Positions 8,950 to 19,800 of a DNA stretch of 64,000 bases are shown piece after piece. Under the pieces are notes generated by a model that had not been told where the DNA came from, searched no databases, and worked only from the letters and a program-made list of their open reading frames with translations. The position numbers were made by a program, and so were the translations under genes. Source of the DNA: Stieleria marina (lineage in GTDB: Bacteria; Planctomycetota; Planctomycetia; Pirellulales; Pirellulaceae); NCBI GenBank assembly GCA_007741555.1, contig CP036526.1:4154001-4218000 (forward strand), in the 5' to 3' direction. The first letter of the stretch is position 1, and every line of letters starts with the position of its first letter.

Positions 8950-10905
8950 CTACCACCATGTCATTCGGGAAGCGACGTAGTCCCACGGTCCGTGAAAGAG
9001 ATTCCACGCCAGCGGGTACTTTCCGCAATCGATCCGCACACTGCCCGTCATCCCTGGGCGAAGCAGATCGTTTTGATTATCAATCATGATCGTGGCCACA
9101 AACACATTCTGACCTTCGCGAAGTTCGCTACGTGGATGGATTCGATCGATCAATCCAACAAACGATTGCCCCGACATGCCGTCAATCCAAATCCGGACCA
9201 TTTGACCTGCCGAAACGTGGGTGATTTCATCGGCGGCAATCGTCGCTTCGACTTTCATCTTTTCCAGAGGCGCGATCTCATAGATCACTTCGCCCGTATC
9301 AACCGCGGCCGCGTCGGAACGCTCCAAGGAACCCGACAGCACAACGCCTGCGATGGGGCTGCGGATTTCGACTTGGGATGCCTGATGTTGCAGCAACTTT
9401 GTTTGCGCCGCGAGTCGCTCGGCGTCCAACTGTGACAACAGGGAATCGGTGACATTGCGATCCGCCAGTGCGATCTCGCGTTTCTTGGCAGCATGTTCTT
9501 GTTCGGCGATCACGCTGGCCAATTCCCATCGAATCGACTGACCGTCCATGCGGGCAAGCAACTGGCCTTCGGTGACGACGTCGCCCGGTTTCGCAAATCC
9601 CTTTTCGATGAGGCCTTGAAACGGAGCGACGGCAAACCGCTGTGTGATTGGCTCCGTCGTGCAGTTACTGCGCACTCGGTAGCGGACCGGCATCAGACCG
9701 CTCGCGATTACCAGCAGAGCGATCAGTGCAAAAGTAAATCCACGCAGCGACGGAACCGCAGCCGAAATTCGCGACAAAGTCTGTCGCACCCTGCCAGCTT
9801 GTGCGCGTGACACGACTTCGATCGCCGAAGCGATTCGTGGGCTGGACGCGCGAACAAAGTTGGGAAGTTTTTCACCACGCACGAGCGTTTCATCGCCCGT
9901 CAACAAGATCGCACCAAACGCTTCTCCCTCCGGCGTCGTTAATGGCGAAGTCAAAACGGCGGGCACTTGCAGCGTACTACACAGCTGGCGGTGAGCGACC
10001 AAGAGGTGCGATTCGTCGCCTGCGGCAGGAGGATAAACGCCAACGCTCTGACGCAAAAGACTCTCGGAGAGCGTTAATTCGACTGCTTGATAAGTCTCGC
10101 CAGCTGGGTCCAGCTCCAATGTGCCCGAGAGCGATCGCACAATCAACTGACCGCCCTGGACCGTTCCGATCGCGACTTGACGAGCCCCTAGGTGCCGCAC
10201 CAATTCGTTGGCAGCGACTTCGCAAGCGCCGGCAACCGTCTCCTGCGATTCAATTTGCGAGACCAATTCGATCAACGCTGCCAACGAAACAAGTTTCCAA
10301 TCGTTGCCAGCGCTGCGGTGCGTCTTTCGGTAGAGCCGCAAGTATGCGTTGACGATCTCCAAAACAAAGATCGTGCCGGCAGTCTTGGATTCTTTCACCA
10401 GCACCAACAAAACGTCAGGCGATTCGTCGGCGTTATGAATCGGTGCATAGATCGCTTGCACCCCTAGGAAGTGCTCCAGCTGAATCGATCTTCTCGCCAC
10501 GGTCACGTTGCATGACGCGCCGAATTTTTCGACGAAGTCAGCTCGCCGTGGAAGTCGTCCGGTGCTGTTTTCCTGAGTCAGTTCCCAGTTGTAGTTGCCG
10601 TCGGAAACCTTGCCGATCGACGTGATCAATCCCACGCCCATCGCGCCGGTATGCTGCATCACGATCTCGCGGATCTTCTGCAACACCGTGGCTTCATCCG
10701 CTTTTGACATCGTGATGTGATGAAGCTGCGAATGGAGTTCAGCAATGTCGACCGAACTGGGGTCGGTCGCTGAACCTTCGACGCGGCGGCTGCGCGGTCG
10801 CGTGCGTTTCGCGTCTGGATTCCCCGTTTCGCTATCACGGATCTCCGGCGTTACGATCACCGGTTTGGCCGGCACACCAGGCTCAGTCGTGTCGAAAGAT
10901 GCCAT
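8950..10905 (-). CDS. GAF-domain / HlyD-type adaptor fusion, single-pass membrane protein
   Basis: A 651-residue protein. The N-terminal part to about 370 is cytosolic, with one or two GAF-like sensory domains (about 65-180 and 190-360). A single transmembrane helix follows at about 390-410 (FALIALLVIASGLMPV). The periplasmic C-terminal part is an HlyD-like membrane-fusion domain with a split lipoyl motif (AKPGDVVTEGQLLARMDG and IRSPIAGVVLSG) flanking a short alpha-hairpin. Its start codon directly abuts the stop codon of the upstream adaptor (10903-10905 versus 10906-10908), so translation is probably coupled. GAF domains on a membrane-fusion protein suggest that assembly or export is gated by a cytosolic ligand or partner, which is inference. 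The partner outer-membrane protein is not in the window. Confidence 0.85.
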   Translation of the reverse strand: MASFDTTEPGVPAKPVIVTPEIRDSETGNPDAKRTRPRSRRVEGSATDPSSVDIAELHSQLHHITMSKADEATVLQKIREIVMQHTGAMGVGLITSIGKVSDGNYNWELTQENSTGRLPRRADFVEKFGASCNVTVARRSIQLEHFLGVQAIYAPIHNADESPDVLLVLVKESKTAGTIFVLEIVNAYLRLYRKTHRSAGNDWKLVSLAALIELVSQIESQETVAGACEVAANELVRHLGARQVAIGTVQGGQLIVRSLSGTLELDPAGETYQAVELTLSESLLRQSVGVYPPAAGDESHLLVAHRQLCSTLQVPAVLTSPLTTPEGEAFGAILLTGDETLVRGEKLPNFVRASSPRIASAIEVVSRAQAGRVRQTLSRISAAVPSLRGFTFALIALLVIASGLMPVRYRVRSNCTTEPITQRFAVAPFQGLIEKGFAKPGDVVTEGQLLARMDGQSIRWELASVIAEQEHAAKKREIALADRNVTDSLLSQLDAERLAAQTKLLQHQASQVEIRSPIAGVVLSGSLERSDAAAVDTGEVIYEIAPLEKMKVEATIAADEITHVSAGQMVRIWIDGMSGQSFVGLIDRIHPRSELREGQNVFVATIMIDNQNDLLRPGMTGSVRIDCGKYPLAWNLFHGPWDYVASRMTWW

Positions 10906-11733
10906 CTAGCGCCGCGCCACCTTCGCTGCAGGGAGGCCAATCCAACGACAACGCGAACCACTTCGATAGTTCCCGGGCGCATTGTCGATCACGACGTCAA
11001 CCCGTGCCGTTCCGCTGTCAGCGTCGGTCACAGGCGAAACAAACCGAATCGTGCCTGCAATTTGTTGTTGCCGATCGCCGACACGCAAAACCAAGGAGAC
11101 TTGCTGATCTTTGGCCAACTGCACGACGGTGTCTTCAAACAAGTAAAAGCGCACCAACAGCTGATCGAGCTGCACGACGGTGGCGAACTGCGGTTTCGCG
11201 GTCGAAACGTATTCCCCCAAGCGATAGTGAAGTTCGCTGACGACTCCATCAATAGGCGATGCAATGGTGCGAGCTTTGATCTGTGCCTTGATCCGGTCGA
11301 CCTCCAACCGATACTCGGCGTGTTTTTCGCGTGCGATCTCCACGTCCGACATGGCGATTTCGTGCTCGACGACAGCCTCTTCGACTTCGGCCGGGTTTGC
11401 ATGGCCCTTTTCTAGCAGCGGCTCCAACGTGTCACGACGAGTTTTGCGGATTCGCAACGTCGCTTCGGCAGACCGAATTTCGGAAGTCGATTTGGCTCGT
11501 AACTCAGCGATCCGCAAACTCTGACGCAGCGCGTCGTGATCCAACATCGCCAGCGTGTCACCCCGACGGACCGTCTGACCTTCGGTGACGACGATGCTAT
11601 CGATCACACCGGATTCTGCGGCGGCAACGTTGCTCTGCTGAACCGGTTCGGTGAAGCTATCGATGACTTGAGCGCTACACGGAGTGACCAACAACGCAAA
11701 CGCAAGCACGGGAAAGATTTTGAGCATGTGCAT
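10906..11733 (-). CDS. Periplasmic HlyD/RND-type adaptor (membrane fusion protein)
   Basis: The start is placed at ATG 11733 (MHMLKIFPVLAFALL), just before a cleavable signal peptide ending near CSA/QV. A longer frame opens at 11754. The mature protein is about 255 residues: a lipoyl half-motif (AAESGVIDSIVVTEGQTVRRG), a coiled-coil hairpin rich in Arg and Glu (about 75-155), the second lipoyl half (TIASPIDGVVSELHYRLGEY) and a beta-barrel. It is short for the family because the membrane-proximal domain is minimal. It lies between the SecA-like gene (137 bp upstream) and the GAF-HlyD gene (directly abutting) and completes a set of three different HlyD-bearing proteins in one transcription unit. 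It probably forms part of a periplasmic conduit, though no pump is encoded here. Confidence 0.85.
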   Translation of the reverse strand: MHMLKIFPVLAFALLVTPCSAQVIDSFTEPVQQSNVAAAESGVIDSIVVTEGQTVRRGDTLAMLDHDALRQSLRIAELRAKSTSEIRSAEATLRIRKTRRDTLEPLLEKGHANPAEVEEAVVEHEIAMSDVEIAREKHAEYRLEVDRIKAQIKARTIASPIDGVVSELHYRLGEYVSTAKPQFATVVQLDQLLVRFYLFEDTVVQLAKDQQVSLVLRVGDRQQQIAGTIRFVSPVTDADSGTARVDVVIDNAPGNYRSGSRCRWIGLPAAKVARR

Positions 11734-11869
11734 CCTTTCGTTGTTGAAATCCATTTTTCCAAATTCCGTGCCGGGACCACAAAAGTCCTGCCGTCTCGTC
11801 TCTTATCACCTTCCAGCACGGTTGGCTCTGTGCGAGTCAATCGCGAGGCAGAGCAATCGTGTCTAGTCG

Positions 11870-13795
11870 TTACACCATGGTTTCGCGGATGCTGTCCATC
11901 CAGTTGTCGTGCTGCACCAGTTTGCACCGGGAATCAAAACTCACCCGTTCGATCATCTGTTGCAGAGCAAATAGATGGGCAGAGAAATCTTTGGGCGATT
12001 CACCCGTGGGTGTAGCTGCCGTTTTGATTTGTTCGCTCAGTTTTTCGCCGTGTTGTTGGAACAAGTCGTCATCCGCTGCTACAAAAAACTGACATGATCC
12101 GGGATCACCTTGGCGAGCCGACCGGCCAGCGAGCTGACGGTCGACACGATGAGATGAATTGCAGGACGTAGCTAAAACATGCAGCCCGCCCAGCGCGCGA
12201 GATTCCTCGCTTAATTTGATATCGGTTCCTCGACCGGCCATATTCGTGGCGATCATGAGCGATTCAGGTTGTCCGGCCTTTGCTATCACCTGGGCTTCGT
12301 CGTCATCTTGAACGCCATTAAGGATTGTGCCGATGATGCCGTGATTACCGAGCAATTCGCTGAGCAAAACGCTTTCGCGGATCGTTCGAGTGCCAATTAG
12401 AATCGGGCGGCGTGTTGCGACCAGGCGTTGCACTTCCACGACGATCGCTTTGCACTTGGAATCCCAACTGTCAAAGAATCGCGTTGGCATTTGAATTCGT
12501 TTGCAGGGCACGTTGGGCGGCAACGGAACGATCGGAGTCTTGTAAAAGTGAAGCAATTCGGCTTCGCTACCGGACGCCGTTCCCGTCATTCCGCAGACGG
12601 TGTCGTACATTTGGAAAAATCGTTGCCGTGTGATCCGCGCCAGCGATCGCGTGGGTGGATTGATCGTCAGCGTCTCCTTTGCTTCGACGGCTTGGTGAAG
12701 TCCACCGCGCAGGGTGCGATCGTCAAAGATTCGTCCGGTCAGTTGGTCAACCAGCGCGATCTCGTCTTCTTGAATGACATAGTGCTCGTCGCGGACCAGC
12801 AAGTACTGCGCAAACAGAGCGTTTTCGACGTAGGCTGTCCAAGGCCGACTGAGATCAAGTCGCCCGACATTTTTCAAAAAGTCATAACTCCGGTCGCGAC
12901 CGGCATCGGTGAGTTCAATCTGCCGTGTTCGAAAATCGATCGTGTAGTCTGTATCGACTTCCAACTCAAACGCCAAATGCAGTGCGTCAGTGTAAGCTTC
13001 GGCCGATTCGGCGTATGTTTCGCTGCCACTTAGAATCAGCGGCGTCGCGGCTTCGTCGATCAGCACACTGTCGGCTTCATCGACGATGATGCAGGGGTGC
13101 GTCGTCTGAATCAGCGAATTGCGAATATCGGTTCCGTTGATGCACTGCAGCGTATCGCGTCCCAGTGTCAACGATTCAAATTCACGAATCGTCAGCTGGT
13201 CGCGAAGGTAGTCGAATCCGAAAGCATACCCCGGACCGTAGACGATGTCGCACTGGTATTTCTGTTTGCACTGCTCCGGTTTGTCTTCGCTTGAAAGTGC
13301 CGCCGAAGTCAAACCCAACAGAGCAAAGATCGGCTCGACGGCTTCGTGATCACGTTCAGCCAAATAGTCGGTCGTCGTCGCGACATGGACACTTTCGTCG
13401 ATTGACGCGCGGATCACAGCAGCGACCCCCGACACGACCGTTTTGCCCTCCCCGGTTTGCATTTCGATGATCGCACCGCGTGCCGTGGCCAACGCGCCTT
13501 TCAATTGCACGTCGTGCATCGAAAACCCCATCGTTCGCCGCACCGCTGCACTTCCCAATGCCGCCGCACGAACCATCTTTTCGTCCAGAGCAACGTCGTC
13601 CGTTCGCAGCTGCGCAAATTCATCTGCCAGCTGCTTGTCCGTCACTGCGTCCTCCTGCGGATCATCTCCCTGCGATTCACACCATTGCAATTCGCCTCGC
13701 CGCGCAGCCGCCACCAGCGTGTCCAAGTCCTGGGACTTGAATCGGCTGGGCAACAAGTAGTTGCCGATGCGGTGCAGAGGAGTGGTCAGTTGCAT
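11870..13795 (-). CDS. Shortened SecA-like translocase ATPase
   Basis: A 641-residue SecA homologue; housekeeping SecA is usually 830-1000 residues. Visible motifs are the pre-Walker segment GFSMHDVQLKG (90-100), Walker A MQTGEGKT (112-119), the Walker B region IIVDEADSVLIDEA, a preprotein-binding insert, the NBD2 motif ATNMAGRGTDI and the arginine finger region RQLAGRSARQGDPG. The chain ends shortly after a stretch aligning with the long scaffold helix (SFDSRCKLVQHDNWMDSIR). The helical wing domain, the two-helix finger beyond that point and the zinc-binding C-terminal tail are therefore missing. The ATPase motifs are intact, so it is probably an active motor rather than a pseudogene. Its position 101 bp after the giant surface protein and before three HlyD-type genes suggests a dedicated export role. 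The housekeeping secA must lie elsewhere. Confidence 0.9.
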   Translation of the reverse strand: MQLTTPLHRIGNYLLPSRFKSQDLDTLVAAARRGELQWCESQGDDPQEDAVTDKQLADEFAQLRTDDVALDEKMVRAAALGSAAVRRTMGFSMHDVQLKGALATARGAIIEMQTGEGKTVVSGVAAVIRASIDESVHVATTTDYLAERDHEAVEPIFALLGLTSAALSSEDKPEQCKQKYQCDIVYGPGYAFGFDYLRDQLTIREFESLTLGRDTLQCINGTDIRNSLIQTTHPCIIVDEADSVLIDEAATPLILSGSETYAESAEAYTDALHLAFELEVDTDYTIDFRTRQIELTDAGRDRSYDFLKNVGRLDLSRPWTAYVENALFAQYLLVRDEHYVIQEDEIALVDQLTGRIFDDRTLRGGLHQAVEAKETLTINPPTRSLARITRQRFFQMYDTVCGMTGTASGSEAELLHFYKTPIVPLPPNVPCKRIQMPTRFFDSWDSKCKAIVVEVQRLVATRRPILIGTRTIRESVLLSELLGNHGIIGTILNGVQDDDEAQVIAKAGQPESLMIATNMAGRGTDIKLSEESRALGGLHVLATSCNSSHRVDRQLAGRSARQGDPGSCQFFVAADDDLFQQHGEKLSEQIKTAATPTGESPKDFSAHLFALQQMIERVSFDSRCKLVQHDNWMDSIRETMV

Positions 13796-13896
13796 AGGAG
13801 CGTGTGAAGACCGTCGAGGAATGCGTCGTCGTTTAAGCCGCGGATCGCCGCTGGAAGCTAGCCCCGGACGAATGTCCAGGGTTCGCCGGCCGATTG

Positions 13897-16800
13897 CTAC
13901 AACAAACCCAGCGGATTCAAGTTCTGGCCAGCATGGGTCTCCAACGTTTTGCTCGCCGTTCCATCCAAGATCGAACCGGCCGTTGGTGACGGTTTGGAAG
14001 CCGCATCAAGTTGCATCGCACGGTAGGTGTCGTCCGTCAACTTCAGCGCCGTATTGCCCAACGCCACGTTCTCCGTTGCCACGTGTTCGATGACAACACG
14101 GGCGTGTGTCGTTGTTTTCGTTCCAAAGAAATGCATCGTCCAGTTTCCGCTTGGACCGACGGTCAGATTCGTCTCGCCAATGATACTGCCGCTGGAATCA
14201 TAAATCCGTCCGATCAACACCGATCCCGGTGCCGCGTACCCAGCCAAAATCGGTTCGGGAGCCAGACGATCGATTTGCTCGGATAGCACCACGTCGCGGT
14301 GATGGATGTAGTCGCCGTAGCGGAGCTCTTTGCCTTCGTCACTGAAATCGTTGAACGAATCAAACGCAAATTCAAACGTATCAGTTCCGGAGATCGTCCA
14401 AGTGAATGTCTGCGAAGTACTTCGCCCGGTCGTATCGGTCGCCGTGATCGTAATCGGAAAGGTACCGATCTCAGCGGTGCCGATATCCGGGGTCCCCGTA
14501 ATCTGCCCTGTCACCGGATCGAGGGTGAGGCCCGATGGCAACGTGCCTCCGTCGCCGAAGGTCAAGCTGTCGCCCGCGTCGGGATCGTCAAACCCATCTG
14601 CAATGCTGACCGGGTCGATCGGTTCGCCTTCGATGTCAACTTGATCGGGCAAGCTGAAGACGACTTCGGGACTGTCTTCCAACCCGCTAACGATGATCGT
14701 CACGGTCGTCGAATCGACTCCGCCTTCATCGTCCGTGATCGTGTAGTCGACTTGCGTAACGCGACTCTGGCCAGGCAAAAGATCGTCGAATTCACCGTTC
14801 GGATCGAACTGCAGACTTCCGTCGGATTGGATCGTAAACGAACCGCCGTTTGTCCCTGCGATTGGTTGCCCAACAGCGTTGGAATTTCCGTTGACATCGC
14901 TGACTCGCAGTGCATCTCCGTCGGGATCACTATCGATTCCGCTGCCGTTATTGTCGGTCAATACATTGAATGCCACCAGGGTGTCTTGATCCGTCAAATC
15001 CGAATCCGATTCCGCGATGGGCATCGGGTTGATGACCGCCCAGACAAATTGCTGCGTCGTCGATTCGCCCAGATCATCGGTCGCCGTGATCACGACGGTG
15101 TAAGGACCTGCCACGGAAGCGTCAGCAAGGTAAGTGCCTGTGACTTCGCCGGTGGTCGGATTGATCGACAATCCGGGAGGCAACGTGCCGCCATCGCTGA
15201 AGGTCAACACGTCGCCAGAATCGGAATCCGTGAAGTATCCTGCCAGGGGAATCGTTGGGATCGTATTGGCATCGACACCTTGTCGATCCGGAATCGTCCC
15301 AACCGTGGTGGGAGCATCGTTGGAGCCGACGACCGTAATCGTCAGAACAGCGGTGTCCGTGCCGCCTTCGCCATCGCTGACGCGGTACGTGAATGATTCG
15401 CTGAGCGTATCGCCTTCCGCAAGAGCGACGACCGAAGAATGCGAAACATCCAAATCGTAGCTGTACTGTCCAGTGGAATCGATCGTCAGCACTCCATAGA
15501 ACGCCGAAATGGTCGCGTTTGGGTTGACCGACATGCCATCGATTTGCGTAACCACCAGATCGTCGCCGTCAGGATCGTTGTCCGTTTGCCCGGCCACGTC
15601 TTGGTTGGCAATCACATTGCCGCTGGCTTGCGTGGGTCCTGAATCGGACACCGTGTTGGTGTTGTTCTGGGCGGTTGGATTTGGATTGGTGACATCCCAG
15701 GCAAACGATTGCGACACACTGCCGCCTTTGCCATCCGCTGCCGTAACCGTGACCGCATAGGGACCGCTCATCGAAGCACTGTTATCGATCACTCCCGAGA
15801 TCACACCTGTCGTCGGATGAATCGTAAGACCGCTCGGCAAATTGATCGCTGTAAACGTCAGCGTGTCGCTGGCATCAGGATCCGCAAAGCTACCACTGAC
15901 ATCAACCGGCGCGATGTTTTGACCGTCAACGTGGGCTTGAGGAGCAATTGTGGTCAAGATGACCGGAGCGTCGTTGGTTCCATTGACCGTTACGGTGACC
16001 GTCGCGGTGTCGCTGCCGCCTTCGCCATCACTGATGGTATAAGTCACCGACGTGGTTGCAGATTCGCCCACTGTCAAGGAAACAAAGTCGCTCAGTGGGT
16101 TAAACGCGACAACTCCTGCGGAATCAATCGTGAAACTACCGCCGTTGTTACCCGCAATCGGTGACGCAACGTTTGCGGCCAAACCATTGACAGCCGTGAC
16201 CGTCAAATCGTCGCCGTCGACATCGCTGTCAATCGAATTGCCATTACTGACGGTCACAACTTGACCGGTAATCGCAGTGTCTTGATCCGTCGTAAATTCG
16301 TCGTCAGTCGCTACAGGACCTGGGTTAACGACTTCCCACGTAAACGTGCGAGTCAACGTGCCGCCTTGGCCATCCTCGACCGTGATGGCGACCGTGTAGG
16401 GACTGCCGACCGAAGCACTGTTGTCGAGGGTTCCGGTGATCACACCGCTCGATGAATTCAGCGAAAGTCCCGGTGGCAAGCTGCCGCCGTCGGCAAAGGT
16501 CAATACATCGGTGGTGTCCACGTCGTCAAAGAACACGCTGATATCCAACGGCGAAATCACGACATCGTCCGTTGACGATTGCGGCGGAATCATCCCGGTC
16601 GCGGTCGGCGTTTGGTTTGTGCCGTTGACGGTGACCGTCAGCGTCGCGGTATCCGTGCCGCCTTCGTTGTCAGTGATGGTGTAAGAAACGGAGGTCGTCG
16701 CGGATTCGCCCGCCGCCAACGAATCGAAATCGCCTTGCGGGTCAAAGGAGTACGATCCATCACTGGCTAACACAAATACTCCGCCATTCGTCCCGTCGAC

Positions 16801-19800
16801 ATTCGCCCCGACGTTGGCTCCCGTTCCGTTTACTTCATTCACGATGATGACATCGCCGTCAATGTCCGTATCGACTCCATGTCCGTCGGCATCGGCGATG
16901 ACGTTGCCACCGATCGCCGCGTCTTGGCTGGTCGCGCGATCATTGTCCGTCGCGTCGGGTCCGGGATTGTTGACATTCCAAGTGAACGTTTGATTGACCG
17001 CGACTCCTTCGCTATCAGTCGCGGTGATCACGACCGAGTAAGGACCGCTTTGGCTGGCATCGGCGTCATAAGTGCCCGTCACCACGCCCGAAACAGAATC
17101 GATCGACAAACCTTCAGGCAGTGCCGTTCCCTTGAACACCAGTGCCCCGTCGACGTCGTCAAAGTACCCGGACAAATCCAAAGGTGCGATCGTCGTCGAA
17201 TCGACGCCTACTTGAGGAGGAATGGTGCCATTGGTTGTCGGCACGTCATTGGTGCCGGTGACGTTGACGGTCAGAGTCGCCGTGGACGTGCCGCCTTCGG
17301 CATCGATGATCGTGTAAGTCACGCTCGTCGATACGACCTCGCCAGCCGCCAAGGAATCAAAATCCGTGCCCGGCAAAAACGCGTAGCTACCGTTAGGACT
17401 GACCGTGAAGGTTCCGCCCGAAGAACCAGCGATTGGCGCTCCGACATTTGCGGCTAAGCCATTGACCGCGTCAACACTCAGTACGTCTCCATCGGGATCG
17501 CTGTCGACGCCGCTGCCATTGTCGTCAGTGATGACATTACCGCTCCGTGAAGCGTTTTCTGTCGTCGAAACGGTGTTATCGGTCGCGATTGGAAGCGGGT
17601 TAGTTACCGTCCAATTGAAAGTCTGTTGTGCTTGTTGGCCGGTCAAGTCCGTTGCCGTAATCGTGACGGTGTACGGTCCGTTTGCCGATGCACTGCTGTC
17701 GTACGTTCCCGTGACGATGCCCGAAACGGGATCGATCGACAATCCGTAGGGAAGCGTGCCGTTGTCGTCAAACGACAGCACGTCGCTGGCATCTGGGTCA
17801 GCAAAGTAAACGCTCAGATCCAAAGGTGTTTCGGTGGTACTGTCGACGCCTGATTGCGGCGGGATGGTACCAACAGATGCCGGCGCTCCACTTGCACCGG
17901 TCACGGTAATCGTCACTGTCGCCGTCGCCGATCCGCCTTCATTGTCCGTGACGGTATAAGTCACCGAGGTCAAAGCCGATTCGCCGATGTTCAGATAACC
18001 AAAGTCGCTCGCCGTATCAAACGTGTAGCTACCGTCACTGGCGATCGTAAACGTACCGCCATTGGATCCGCTGACCGAATTGCCAACATTGCCCGCAACT
18101 GCGCCGACATGGCTGACCGTCAACGCATCACCGTCGGGGTCGTTATCAACTCCGGATCCTTCATCGTCGGTGATCACATTCGCCGTGTGCGATAGGCCTT
18201 CCTGAATTGTCGCGTCATTGTCGGTCGCCGTCGGAATCGGGTTGCTCACTTGCCAAGTAAACGTCTGGTCGATGACTTCGCCATGATCGTCCATGGCGGT
18301 GATCGTGACGTTGTAAGGTCCGCCTTGGGAAGCGTCGGCGCTAAGTGTCCCTGTGATGATTCCGGTTGTTAAACCGACTGACAGCCCACTTGGGAGCGTT
18401 CCATTGTCGCTGAAAGTCAGCGTATCGATTCGATCCACATCGACGAAGTAACCGGACACGTCGACTGGCGTAATCGTATCGCTATCGACATCACTCTGAT
18501 CAGGAATCGTGCCAGTCGCATCCGGCCCGTCATTGGTCCCGGTGACATTAACCGTGACCGTCGCAGTCGATGTAAGGTCTCCGTCGCTGATCGTATAGGT
18601 GACCGTCGTATCGCGAGTTTGCCCCACAGCCAGATCATCAAAATCGTTTCCAGTATTAAACGAATAGCTGCCATCCGAATGGATGGTGAATGTACCACCG
18701 TCGGATCCATTTACGGATGAGGCCACATTGCCAGCGACACCGCCCACGGCAGTAACAGTGATCGCATCGCCGTCGACGTCACTATCGACACCGCCACCGT
18801 TATCGACGGTCATCACATTGCCAGAGATCGTGGCGTCCTGGTTGGTCGCAAATCCGTCATCTGTCGCGACGGGGCCGGGGTTCACGACGTCCCAGTTGAA
18901 CGTTTGCGTGATACTGCCGCCGTTGCCGTCATCCGCCGTGATCGTGACCGTGTACGGTCCGCTGTCCGAAGCATCCGCTGTCGGAGTTCCCGAGATAATG
19001 CCGGTCGCCGTATCGATTGACAATCCTGGTGGTAGCGTGCCGCCATCGTCGAACGCAAACACGTCGGTCGTGTCCGTGTCGCCGAAGTATCCCGAAACGT
19101 CGACCGGAGTAATCGTGACCGAATCAGTATCACTCTGCGGTGGGATCGTTCCAATCGTAAACGGATCGTCATTTACGCCAGTCACCGTTACGGTGACCGT
19201 CGCGGTGGACGTGCCTCCCTCGCTATCAGTGATTGTGTACGCAATCTGCGTATCGCGCGTTTCACCGTTGGCCAAATCGTCAAAATCGTTGCCCGTTGCG
19301 AAGCTGTAGCTGCCGTTAGACGCAACAGTGAATGTTCCGCCGGCAGATCCAACCACTGCCGAACCCACGTTGCCGGTCGCTCCATTGACGTCCAACACCG
19401 TGATGGTGTCGCCATCGATGTCGCTGTCCACGCCGCTGCCGTTGTCGACAGCGATCAAGTTCCCACTGATCGTCGAATCTTGCGTGGTTGTGAAATCATC
19501 GTTCTGCGCGACCGGTCCGGGGTTGGTAACCGTCCAAGTAAACGACTGGGTGGTGCTGGCTCCATCGTTGTCCGTCGCCGTGATGACGACATTGTAAGGA
19601 CCACTCTGGGACGAATCCGAGTCGTAGGTACCCGTGACAACGCCGGTCGCCGAGTCAATCGATAGCCCGGCTGGCAAAGTGCTGCCTGCCGAGAACGTTA
19701 GCGTGTTGGTTGCATCAACGTCACCGAAATATCCACTCAGGTCCAACGGAGCCACCACGGTCGAATCGACGCCTGACTGCGGCGGGATGGTTCCAATCGC

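Noticed and set aside
11870-13795. SecA-like gene as the housekeeping secA broken by a premature stop
   Set aside because: The gene ends in TAA with no continuing homologous frame downstream, its motifs are divergent from typical SecA, and it is embedded in the giant-protein block.
14299-15396. Long plus-strand open frame (365 codons) opposite the giant gene
   Set aside because: It is an antisense shadow of the repeat-rich giant gene; its translation is Arg/His-rich and follows the repeat period.
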